Assembly (NCBI GenBank): GCA_902801565.1
Contig: CADCIX010000029.1
Span: 1-64,000 of the forward strand
DNA from: an uncultured Veillonellaceae bacterium
GTDB lineage: Bacteria > Bacillota > Negativicutes > Selenomonadales > Selenomonadaceae
Direction of reading: 5' to 3'
Length of the DNA stretch: 64,000 nt
Positions 23,887 to 31,259 of the stretch are shown piece by piece. The position numbers and the translations under genes were made by a program. Under the pieces are notes generated by a model that saw only the letters and a list, made by a program, of their open reading frames with translations, was not told the origin of the DNA and did not search any database. The first letter of the stretch is position 1; the number at the start of each line of letters is the position of its first letter.

Positions 23887-26631
23887 ATGATCAAGAAGCC
23901 GTTTATCATCAATGGAGTGGAGAGGAAGCTTATACTGGAGGGTGACGAGACTCTCGCAACCGTCCTGCGTGAAAGGCTGCTGCTCACGGGCTGCAAGATC
24001 GGCTGCGGACAGGGACATTGCGGCGCCTGCAACGTCATCGTGGATGGGAAAATCGTGAAGTCCTGCCTGCAGAAGGCCGTGAAACTGCCCGATTATGCAG
24101 AGATCACCACCATTGAGGGCGTTGGCACGGTGAACAGCCTCCATCCCCTGCAGGTCGCATGGATGGCCTATGGCTGCGCCCAGTGCGGTTTCTGCAGCCC
24201 GGGCTTTATCATCAGCGCGAAGGTGCTTCTGGAGCAGAATCCCAGCCCGACCCGCCAGGAGGTCCGCGACTGGTTCCACAAGTCCCGCAATCTCTGCCGC
24301 TGCACGGGTTACAAGCCTTTGATTGACGCTGTCATGGCAGCCGCTGAGGTCATGCGCGGCGAGAAGATGAAGGAAGACCTTCTCTTCATGCCCACCGAGA
24401 ACCGCATCACGGGCACGAAGTTCGTGCGCCCCTCCGCAGCCATGAAGGTCACGGGAACCTGGGACTTCGGTGCGGATGAGGCCCTGCATATGCCGGAGGG
24501 AACGCTCCGCCTCGCCCTCGTGCAGGCAGAGGTTTCCCATGCGAACCTGAAGGGCGTGGATACCTCCGAGGCCGAGAAGATGCCCGGTGTCTTCAAGATC
24601 ATCACGGCGAAAGACGTTCCCGGCAAGAACCGCATCAACGGGCTTGTCATGCTGCCGCTCAACAACAAGTGCGATGGATGGGATCGTCCGATCCTCTGCG
24701 ATGAGAAAATCTTCCAGTTCGGTGATGCTATTGCCATCGTGGCCGCTGACACGGAGGCCCATGCCAAGGCAGCTGCCGCAGCGGTGAAGGTGGATCTGGA
24801 GCAGCTTCCCGCCTATATGAGCGTGCCGGAAGCCATCGCCCCGGATGCCATCGAGATTCATCCCGGCACCCCGAACGAGTACTATGAGACGAATGCCATC
24901 AAGGGGCCGGATTTTGATTGGGATGCCTGCCCGGAGAAGAACCAGGTCGAGGTCGAGAGCTATTGCTCGCGTCAGCCCCATCTCTTCCTTGAGCCTGACT
25001 GCGGATATGCCTACATCGATGAGGATGAGATGCTGACCATCCATTCCAAGTCCATCGGCATCCATCTGCACATGCCGATGATTGCAGAAGGCATCGGCAT
25101 TCCCATGGAGAAGCTCCGCATGGTGCAGAACCACACGGGCGGCACCTTCGGCTACAAGTTCTCCCCGACGAACGAGGCAATTCTCGGCGTGGCGGCATTG
25201 GTCTGCAAGCGCCCCGTTACGCTGAACTTCAACATGTTCCAGTCCATCACCTATACGGGCAAGCGTAGCCCGGGCTTCATGCACATCAAGCTCGCGGCAG
25301 ACGACAACGGCAAGCTGCTTGCTCTCTGGGGCCGCAACTACATCGACCATGGCCCGTATTCCGAGTTCGGCGATCTGCTGACCCACCGCCTGACCCAGTT
25401 CGTGGGCGCGGGCCTTGACATCCCGTCCATCCGGAACAAGAGCACGACGGTGTTCACGAACCATGCCTGGGGCAGCGCATTCCGTGCCTATGGCTCGCCG
25501 CAGTCCTTCATGGGAAGCGATATCGCCATCGACTGCCTTGCGGCAAAGATGGGCATCGATCCCTTTGAGATGCGGGCGATGAACTGCTACAAGGAAAAGG
25601 ATGATTCCCGCACGCCGACGGGCTGCAAGCCGGATGTCTACTGCGAGGAAGATCTTTTCAACCTGGCGCGTCCCCATTATGAGGCGGCGAAGAAGCGTGT
25701 GGCGGAGAAGAACGCGGCATCGGACGGCAAGATCAAGTACGGCATCGGCGTTTCCCTCGGTGTCTATGGATGCGGCCTTGACAATACGGACACTTCCGAA
25801 TGCTATGCGGACCTGAATCCCGATGATACGGTGACGCTGCGCAATTCCTGGGAGGATCATGGACAGGGTGCCGACATTGCGACACTGACGGCCGGGCATG
25901 AGGTCCTGCGTCAGGCAGGCTTCACACCCGATCGCATCAAGCTGGAGCTCTGCGACTCCAAGCTTTGCCCGAACTCCGGTCCTGCAGGCGGCAGCCGCTC
26001 CACGGTCATGACGGGTTCCGCAACCCGCGTTGCCTGCGAGAATCTCCTGAAGGCCATGAAGAAGCCCGACGGCTCCTATCGCACCTATGCCGAGATGAAG
26101 GCAGAGGGCATCGATACCCATGTGACGGGTGTCTACAGCTACACGGCGTCCGTTGCGCTGGATCAGGCCACGGGCCAGGGCGAGCCCTTCCCCACCTACA
26201 TGTACACGATTTTCCTGCCGGAGGTTGCCGTGGATACGGAAACGGGCAAGGTGACGGTGGAGAAATTCACGGCGGTGACGGACTGTGGCACGATCCTCAA
26301 CCAGCTGGCGGTGGACGGCAACTTCTACGGCGGCCTGGTGCAGGGCATCGGTCTTGCATTGACGGAGGACTTCGAGGACCTCAAGAAGCACACCAGCCTG
26401 ATGAAGTGCGGCATTCCTTATCCGAAGGATGCGCCGGATGACATCGAACTGGTCTACCAGACGAACCATCCGCGTCCGAACGGTCCCTTCGGTGCTTCCG
26501 GTTGCGGTGAGGCACCCCTGGATGCACCTCATCCCGCCATCCTGAACGCCATCTACAATGCGACAGGGGCAAGGATCACGCGCATCCCGGCACGTCCAGA
26601 GAATGTGCTGGAGGCGCTGAAGGCGTTGTAA
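23887..26631 (+). CDS. mop: Mop-type molybdenum aldehyde oxidoreductase
   Basis: Single-chain xanthine-oxidase-family hydroxylase of 914 aa, closely resembling Desulfovibrio gigas aldehyde oxidoreductase. The plant-type [2Fe-2S] cluster uses Cys40, 45, 48 and 60; the second uses Cys100, 103, 137 and 139, the same numbering as D. gigas from memory. The molybdopterin domain follows with GTFGYKFSPTNEA, AFRAYGSPQ and DHGQGADI, and the catalytic Glu lies in GASGCGEAPL at residue 875. It should oxidise an aldehyde or related substrate with molybdopterin cytosine dinucleotide and no FAD domain. ATG 23887 follows AGGGGGAA. XdhC (16.1 kb), the NTP transferase (22.4 kb) and the operon at 31-40 kb are the likely maturation factors. 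A terminator follows at 26669. Confidence 0.92.
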   Translation: MIKKPFIINGVERKLILEGDETLATVLRERLLLTGCKIGCGQGHCGACNVIVDGKIVKSCLQKAVKLPDYAEITTIEGVGTVNSLHPLQVAWMAYGCAQCGFCSPGFIISAKVLLEQNPSPTRQEVRDWFHKSRNLCRCTGYKPLIDAVMAAAEVMRGEKMKEDLLFMPTENRITGTKFVRPSAAMKVTGTWDFGADEALHMPEGTLRLALVQAEVSHANLKGVDTSEAEKMPGVFKIITAKDVPGKNRINGLVMLPLNNKCDGWDRPILCDEKIFQFGDAIAIVAADTEAHAKAAAAAVKVDLEQLPAYMSVPEAIAPDAIEIHPGTPNEYYETNAIKGPDFDWDACPEKNQVEVESYCSRQPHLFLEPDCGYAYIDEDEMLTIHSKSIGIHLHMPMIAEGIGIPMEKLRMVQNHTGGTFGYKFSPTNEAILGVAALVCKRPVTLNFNMFQSITYTGKRSPGFMHIKLAADDNGKLLALWGRNYIDHGPYSEFGDLLTHRLTQFVGAGLDIPSIRNKSTTVFTNHAWGSAFRAYGSPQSFMGSDIAIDCLAAKMGIDPFEMRAMNCYKEKDDSRTPTGCKPDVYCEEDLFNLARPHYEAAKKRVAEKNAASDGKIKYGIGVSLGVYGCGLDNTDTSECYADLNPDDTVTLRNSWEDHGQGADIATLTAGHEVLRQAGFTPDRIKLELCDSKLCPNSGPAGGSRSTVMTGSATRVACENLLKAMKKPDGSYRTYAEMKAEGIDTHVTGVYSYTASVALDQATGQGEPFPTYMYTIFLPEVAVDTETGKVTVEKFTAVTDCGTILNQLAVDGNFYGGLVQGIGLALTEDFEDLKKHTSLMKCGIPYPKDAPDDIELVYQTNHPRPNGPFGASGCGEAPLDAPHPAILNAIYNATGARITRIPARPENVLEALKAL

Positions 26632-26666
26632 ATCAACGTGACTCCAATTTCATAGGGCAACATAAA

Positions 26667-26701
26667 GAGCGCAGGGGCGGCATAAACGTCCCTGCGTTTT
26701 T
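26667..26701 (+). terminator. mop terminator (30-bp repeat copy 1)
   Basis: Stem CGCAGGG/CCCTGCG with a 13-base loop and TTTTT. The 30-bp segment 26667-26696 recurs exactly at 28295-28324. Confidence 0.8.
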
Positions 26702-26793
26702 GGTGCGCCCGCCGTGTACTGAACGGTACGCACGGTGGTGTGAGATACTCGATTCTAAAAGGGGAAAAGAGATAATACCGAGAGAATATTGTG

Positions 26794-26828
26794 TTTCTAT
26801 CATATTTTTGATAAAATTGTGATAGAAA
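26794..26828. promoter_or_regulatory. Inverted repeat before the AlbA/Schlafen gene
   Basis: TTTCTATCA (26794-26802) and TGATAGAAA (26820-26828) form a perfect 9-bp inverted repeat around a 17-bp AT-rich centre containing a GATAAAAT -10-like box, directly before the ribosome site GAGGTG. It is a good candidate operator for the gene's own winged-helix domain. Confidence 0.5.
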
Positions 26829-26840
26829 TGAGGTGATAGA

Positions 26841-28169
26841 ATGATAGAGGGTGCCAATACTGAATTTAAGCGCGAATATGCGGAGTCTATCCGCAAGTCT
26901 GTCCTTGCTTTCGCCAATACAGAAGGCGGGTGCCTATACGTTGGTATTGCTGATGATGGAAGTGTCGTAGGAGTAGCAGATACCGATGATGTGCAGAAGC
27001 GTATTGTCAGCCTTTGTCGTGATGGCATACGGCCTGATGTCATGATGTTCCTGTCGTGTGATAGAATCGTGATAGAAAATAAGGATGTGGTACGTGTCCA
27101 GGTTCAGCGTGGCACCGATTGCCCATACTATCTGACCGGCAAGGGGATTCGTCCCGAGGGAGTCTATATCAGGCGGGGTTCCGCCAACATTCCGGCCTCG
27201 ATTGGGCAGATACGCAAAATGATTCGTGAGGCAGGGGATTTTCATTATGAACGGGAGCGTTCTTTGGAGCAGGAGTTGACCTTTGAGAGAACGGCTGGAA
27301 TTTTTTCTGAGGCAGAACTGCCCTTTGGCGAGGTGCAACAAAGAACGCTGGGACTGGTGAGCGCGGACGGGCTTTATACGAATCTGGGGCTGCTGCTGTC
27401 CGATCAGAACCAGCACACCATCAAGGCAGCGATTTTTTCCGGGAAAAAGCAGGAGGTTTTCCGCAACCGGCGGGATTTTTCCGGTTCGCTTTTGGGGCAG
27501 GTCAAGGACCTGATTGAGTATCTTGATTATTATAATGGTGTCCATAGCGAGATTCACGGCATGAAGCGGATCGACAGCCGTGACTGCCCGGTGGAGGCTT
27601 TGCGGGAAGCAGTCTTCAATGCGGTGGTACACCGTGATTATGCCTTTAGCGGCAGCACCTTGGTGAGCTTGTATGAGGACAGGATTGAAATCCTCTCCCT
27701 TGGAGGATTGCCGGAAGGTGCTACTTATCAGGATATGATGATGGGGGTATCTATCCAGCGCAATCCGAAACTTGCGGAGATTTTTTACCGGCTGCATTAC
27801 ATAGAGGCTTTCGGCACAGGAGTGCAGCGCATACAGCGAGCTTATGAAGACTGTGAGAGAAAGCCGCAATTCCTGGTGTCAGACAATGCGGTGAAGGTGA
27901 TTTTGCCTAATATTCACTATGAAGGGGTTACGGCAGAGAATGGAAAGGCAAAGGAGTCAATGGCGGTTTATGGGCCTTCGTACAAAAAGGGGGATGACCT
28001 GAGGGTGTATGAGGCTATCGCCAGCGGTGCAGACAGCCGCAGGGCACTGCAGGAGAGGATGGGCTTCTCATTGACCAAGACGATAAATATCCTGCGACGG
28101 TTGCAGGATGAGGGAAGGATCGTGCGCATTGGCAAGGGGAAAAACAGCCGTTATGGAGTGAAAGGTTAG
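26841..28169 (+). CDS. AlbA_2/Schlafen-type putative DNA-binding protein (RecG-like)
   Basis: Protein of 442 aa. The N-terminal AlbA_2 domain (TEFKREYAESIRKSVLAFAN, then GGCLYVGIADDG, residues 7-45) is followed by YIRRGSANIPAS and a C-terminal GHKL ATPase-like region (ALREAVFNAVVHRDYAFSGS near 255; FGTGVQRIQRAYED near 335). The last 65 residues form a winged helix (RRALQERMGFSLTKTINILRRL). Such proteins are common in anaerobes and are annotated as transcriptional regulators or helicase-related; the real role is unclear. ATG 26841 has GAGGTGATAG upstream. The upstream inverted repeat suggests autoregulation. Confidence 0.85.
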   Translation: MIEGANTEFKREYAESIRKSVLAFANTEGGCLYVGIADDGSVVGVADTDDVQKRIVSLCRDGIRPDVMMFLSCDRIVIENKDVVRVQVQRGTDCPYYLTGKGIRPEGVYIRRGSANIPASIGQIRKMIREAGDFHYERERSLEQELTFERTAGIFSEAELPFGEVQQRTLGLVSADGLYTNLGLLLSDQNQHTIKAAIFSGKKQEVFRNRRDFSGSLLGQVKDLIEYLDYYNGVHSEIHGMKRIDSRDCPVEALREAVFNAVVHRDYAFSGSTLVSLYEDRIEILSLGGLPEGATYQDMMMGVSIQRNPKLAEIFYRLHYIEAFGTGVQRIQRAYEDCERKPQFLVSDNAVKVILPNIHYEGVTAENGKAKESMAVYGPSYKKGDDLRVYEAIASGADSRRALQERMGFSLTKTINILRRLQDEGRIVRIGKGKNSRYGVKG

Positions 28170-28181
28170 GGTGTGTTGAAA

Positions 28182-28238
28182 AACGGAAACTGTGTACTAC
28201 AGCGAGACAGTTTTTCGTATGTGCTGGAGGTTTCCGTT
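28182..28238. repeat. Inverted repeat downstream of the AlbA gene
   Basis: AACGGAAAC (28182-28190) and GTTTCCGTT (28230-28238), perfect 9-bp arms with a 39-base spacer, in a 250-bp gap without genes. Confidence 0.4.
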
Positions 28239-28294
28239 ACTCCTGTGCCGATGCTTCGGGAAAGGAAAGGCTGAACCAGGAGATGAAGGCCAAC

Positions 28295-28330
28295 GAGCGC
28301 AGGGGCGGCATAAACGTCCCTGCGCTTTGT
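28295..28330 (+). terminator. Terminator-like hairpin (30-bp repeat copy 2)
   Basis: GCGCAGGG/CCCTGCGC stem. The sequence 28295-28324 is identical to 26667-26696 behind mop. The T-run is shorter (TTTG) here. Confidence 0.65.
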
Positions 28331-28339
28331 GATGCTTAA

Positions 28340-28368
28340 AAGTTTTTAAATACTCTATTTAAAAACTT
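28340..28368. promoter_or_regulatory. Perfect palindrome before the AAA gene
   Basis: AAGTTTTTAAA (28340-28350), 7-base centre, TTTAAAAACTT (28358-28368). It lies about 50 bp before the AAA gene start and is a candidate operator or AT-rich cruciform. Confidence 0.45.
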
Positions 28369-28419
28369 GCTTATATTTGGTAATTTTTATATACTTTACT
28401 TGAAAGAGGGTGATGCACG

Positions 28420-29625
28420 ATGATAGAGCGTCCGATCTACCTGGAACAGCTGCTTCACTGGAAAGACCATGATGTTATCAAGGTAGTAACCGGAGTCAGG
28501 CGTTGCGGCAAGTCGACCATGCTGAAAATGTTTAGGAAGGAACTGCAAAAATCAGGAGTTCCAGAGGAAAATATCATTTCTCTTAATCTTGAGGATATCG
28601 AAGGCATTGATATAAATGATTACCGTCAGTTGCTTCAATATTTTGTAGACAGGCTTCAGCCAGATGGGCGGATGAACTATATATTTATTGATGAAGTCCA
28701 ACAGGTCAACGGTTTTGAGAAAGCCGTTGATGCCCTATATGTCAAGGAAAACTGTGATGTTTATATAACCGGTTCCAATTCCAGGATGCTGTCAGGGGAA
28801 CTTGCTACGCTGCTTTCCGGACGCTGCGTGAAGATAAAGATGCAGCCCCTTTCCTTTGCTGAATATGTCTCTGCCTATCCAGGAAAGAGCCCTGAAAGGC
28901 TTTACATGAAATATCTGGAGAATGGTTCCTTTCCTTATGTTGTCAATCTGGAAGAGCAGGCCTATGTAAGGGAGTATTTGAGCAGTATCTTTGATGCAAT
29001 CATGCTGAAGGATATTATGGTCCGGAATAGATGCCCCGACCAAAATCTCTTGAAGAAGATCGCCAGATTCCTGTTTGATAACATTGGCAATCCTTGTTCG
29101 ACCAAGAAGATTGCTGATACCTTGACATCCATGGGAACCAGGACAACTGTTCCTACGGTGGAAAAATACCTTGGCTCTCTGCAGGACAGTTTTTTGTTCT
29201 ATCAGGCGGAGCGGTTTGATGTGAAGGGTAAGGAATATCTGAAGACAGGCGGTAAATACTATGCCGTAGATATGGGCCTTCGAAAAACCGTTCTCGGCAA
29301 TAAGCCGGCAGACATGGGGCATATACTAGAAAATATAGTCTACCTGGAACTCAAGCGGCGATGGGAAGAAGTATATGTGGGGAAGGTCGGCGATACAGAA
29401 ATAGATTTTGTTGTCATGCAGGATGGGGAGCGTTGTTATTATCAGGTAGCCTATACGGTTATTGACGAGGACGGTTCCATCCTGAAACGTGAATTGGCTC
29501 CTCTGAGGAAAATAAAGGACTATTACCAAAGATATTTGATAACAATGGATATGGTTCCATCTGTTTCCCATGAAGGGATAACGCAGGTGTATGCTTTGGA
29601 TTGGCTGCTGGGGTACAGTGATTAA
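28420..29625 (+). CDS. AAA ATPase with DUF4143 domain
   Basis: Protein of 401 aa. AAA_14 domain: P-loop GVRRCGKST near residue 26 and Walker B YIFIDEVQ near 89, with sensor-like YITGSNSRML. The DUF4143 domain follows (residues about 200-370: VEKYLGSLQDSFLFY, GKYYAVDMGLR, LENIVYLELKRR), ending in a PD-(D/E)XK-like EIDFVVMQDGERCYYQVAY, as in many members. Such genes are frequent, mobile-looking and of unknown function. ATG 28420 has GAGGGTGATG upstream. Confidence 0.85.
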   Translation: MIERPIYLEQLLHWKDHDVIKVVTGVRRCGKSTMLKMFRKELQKSGVPEENIISLNLEDIEGIDINDYRQLLQYFVDRLQPDGRMNYIFIDEVQQVNGFEKAVDALYVKENCDVYITGSNSRMLSGELATLLSGRCVKIKMQPLSFAEYVSAYPGKSPERLYMKYLENGSFPYVVNLEEQAYVREYLSSIFDAIMLKDIMVRNRCPDQNLLKKIARFLFDNIGNPCSTKKIADTLTSMGTRTTVPTVEKYLGSLQDSFLFYQAERFDVKGKEYLKTGGKYYAVDMGLRKTVLGNKPADMGHILENIVYLELKRRWEEVYVGKVGDTEIDFVVMQDGERCYYQVAYTVIDEDGSILKRELAPLRKIKDYYQRYLITMDMVPSVSHEGITQVYALDWLLGYSD

Positions 29626-29678
29626 CCCCTTCCTGCAAGGTTTTCGGGGGAGGGATGAAGCCGTGGAATGCTTCTGGT

Positions 29679-30683
29679 TCACGCTTTTTCCTCATCGCCG
29701 GGGAACACGATGCCTACCTGTTTGCGGGCTTTTTCGGCGGTTTCCAGCACAGCCACGGAAATAGCAAGCCCTTTCTCCATGAGCCCATAATCTTTTTCGG
29801 CGAAAATCTTTGCAAATTCCTGGAACTCATGCACCATGCGATGGCTGTACTTATTGAGTCTTGAATGGACCGTGACACCGCTGCCGCGAAGGTTCATTTC
29901 GAAGGAACTGAGTTCGTTGGGAGCGCCTATCGCCCTGATGTAGCCCTTTTCTCCCTGGATGGTGATATAGCCGGGACTGTCCGAATCCTTGGCACCGATG
30001 GCCAGCGCAAAGAAACCGGGATATTTCAGGGTGGCCACGCCGCTGGTGTCAATGCCGTTGAAGCCGATGTTGGCCGTATAGGTGACGGATTCGGGCGCGC
30101 CAAAGAGGCCGATGATGAAGTTGAGATTGTAGATATTGATGTCATACAGGGCGCCGCCGCTGCGCTGGGGGTCAAAGGCGGGCAGGACCTCGCCCTGCAG
30201 ATATCTGTCGTAACGGCTGGAATACTGGGAGTAGTTGGCCGCCACGGTCTTGATTTTTCCGAGCTTGGGCAGGTTTTCCCGGATGGCGGCAAAGTTCGGC
30301 AGATGAAGGATCGTCACTGCCTCAAACACATAGAGATGCCTGGAAATGGCCAGATCCTTCAATTCCCGCACTTCCTTGGCGGTCGAGGCGAAGGGCTTTT
30401 CCACGATGACATTCTTCCCGGCGAGGAGCGCCTTCTTCGTATACTCGTAATGGACGCTGTTGATCAGTCCCACATACACGAACTCGATCTCCGGGTCAGC
30501 CAGCAGGGCGTCATAGTCGGTATAGACCTGCGGAATGCCATGGGCCGAGGCCAGCTTCTCTGCCTTTTCCTTGCTGGAAGGGCGGGCAAAGATGGCGGCT
30601 GCCTCTATCTCCGGGACTTCCTTCAGGGCAGGAAGTATCCCCTCCTTGACGATAAAACCGGTTCCTAAAATGGCCAATTTCAT
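29679..30683 (-). CDS. Gfo/Idh/MocA family oxidoreductase
   Basis: NAD(P)-dependent sugar or polyol dehydrogenase-like protein, 334 aa. The N-terminal Rossmann fold begins MKLAILGTGFIVKEGILPAL, with the family motif VIVEKPFASTAKEV (EKP) near residue 90. The C-terminal domain includes GALYDINIYNLNFI. Substrate cannot be told. ATG 30683 is chosen because GGGGAG lies 7 bases upstream; the frame runs 8 codons further. It is followed on the same strand, upstream, by the small gene ending at 30704, so the two may be co-transcribed. Confidence 0.85.
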   Translation of the reverse strand: MKLAILGTGFIVKEGILPALKEVPEIEAAAIFARPSSKEKAEKLASAHGIPQVYTDYDALLADPEIEFVYVGLINSVHYEYTKKALLAGKNVIVEKPFASTAKEVRELKDLAISRHLYVFEAVTILHLPNFAAIRENLPKLGKIKTVAANYSQYSSRYDRYLQGEVLPAFDPQRSGGALYDINIYNLNFIIGLFGAPESVTYTANIGFNGIDTSGVATLKYPGFFALAIGAKDSDSPGYITIQGEKGYIRAIGAPNELSSFEMNLRGSGVTVHSRLNKYSHRMVHEFQEFAKIFAEKDYGLMEKGLAISVAVLETAEKARKQVGIVFPGDEEKA

Positions 30684-30703
30684 GCAGAATCTCCCCTCTC
30701 TTG

Positions 30704-30964
30704 TCAATCCTTTTTGTTGAGGAACAGGCCGAGCTTGTGTTCCAGTTCGCGGATCCGTTCCCGGTCGCGGCTCCGCATCTCATAGATGGCGGAAAAGCTG
30801 TCCACCCACATCATCAGGAACTTCTTGAAGCTGTCTGCCACCACCTGGTCATCCTCGCATATGATATTCACGGCTTTTGTGGCACGGTCAAAGGCATCGA
30901 TCAGAATGCCCCATGCCTCATCCTGGCTGATGCCGGCTTCCTGTTTGTTGTCGTTTTCTTCCAT
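30704..30964 (-). CDS. Hypothetical protein
   Basis: Acidic helical protein of 86 aa beginning MEENDNKQEAG. Its C-terminus (RSRDRERIRELEHKLGLFL) looks like a coiled coil. ATG 30964 has GAGGG 8 bases upstream; a longer in-frame start at 30994 is possible. It ends 21 bp before the oxidoreductase start and is probably in the same transcript. No family recognised. Confidence 0.6.
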   Translation of the reverse strand: MEENDNKQEAGISQDEAWGILIDAFDRATKAVNIICEDDQVVADSFKKFLMMWVDSFSAIYEMRSRDRERIRELEHKLGLFLNKKD

Positions 30965-31013
30965 AGTGTAGTCCCTCGCAAAAGCCTTCTCCAATATGTC
31001 CTGGGTAAGCAGT

Positions 31014-31102
31014 GACCTCCATTTGCAAGCATCGTGGATTTACCTGTACAATGGATTGCAAGAATCAATCTCCGCAGGGATTACCGCATACAAATGGAGG
31101 TC
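31014..31102. repeat. Long inverted repeat between divergent genes
   Basis: GACCTCCATTTG (31014-31025) and CAAATGGAGGTC (31091-31102) are perfect 12-bp arms enclosing 65 bases that contain a further small hairpin (GGATTG...CAATC). It lies 150 bp before the maturation operon and 50 bp from the divergent small gene. Function unknown: a regulatory RNA structure or operator is possible. Confidence 0.5.
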
Positions 31103-31259
31103 GTTATATCAAGTATAATCTATCTTGGGGCAGATGTCAAAATTTTGCTCCATTTTGTGGATAGGGAACTGTTCATTTTTTTCTGATAATCTGATAAAAT
31201 AGAATAATAGATACGTGGTCAGCAGTCGGGCATAGAAGACCGGAGGGATGATGGGCGTT

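Noticed and set aside
23809-26532. 907-codon open frame antisense to mop
   Set aside because: It is the shadow of GC-rich codons of mop; it has no domain, no ribosome site and reads as Leu/Arg/His-rich noise.
31014-31102. Molybdenum cofactor riboswitch
   Set aside because: The inverted repeat lacks the Moco motif features I know and no nearby terminator or SD masking is evident.
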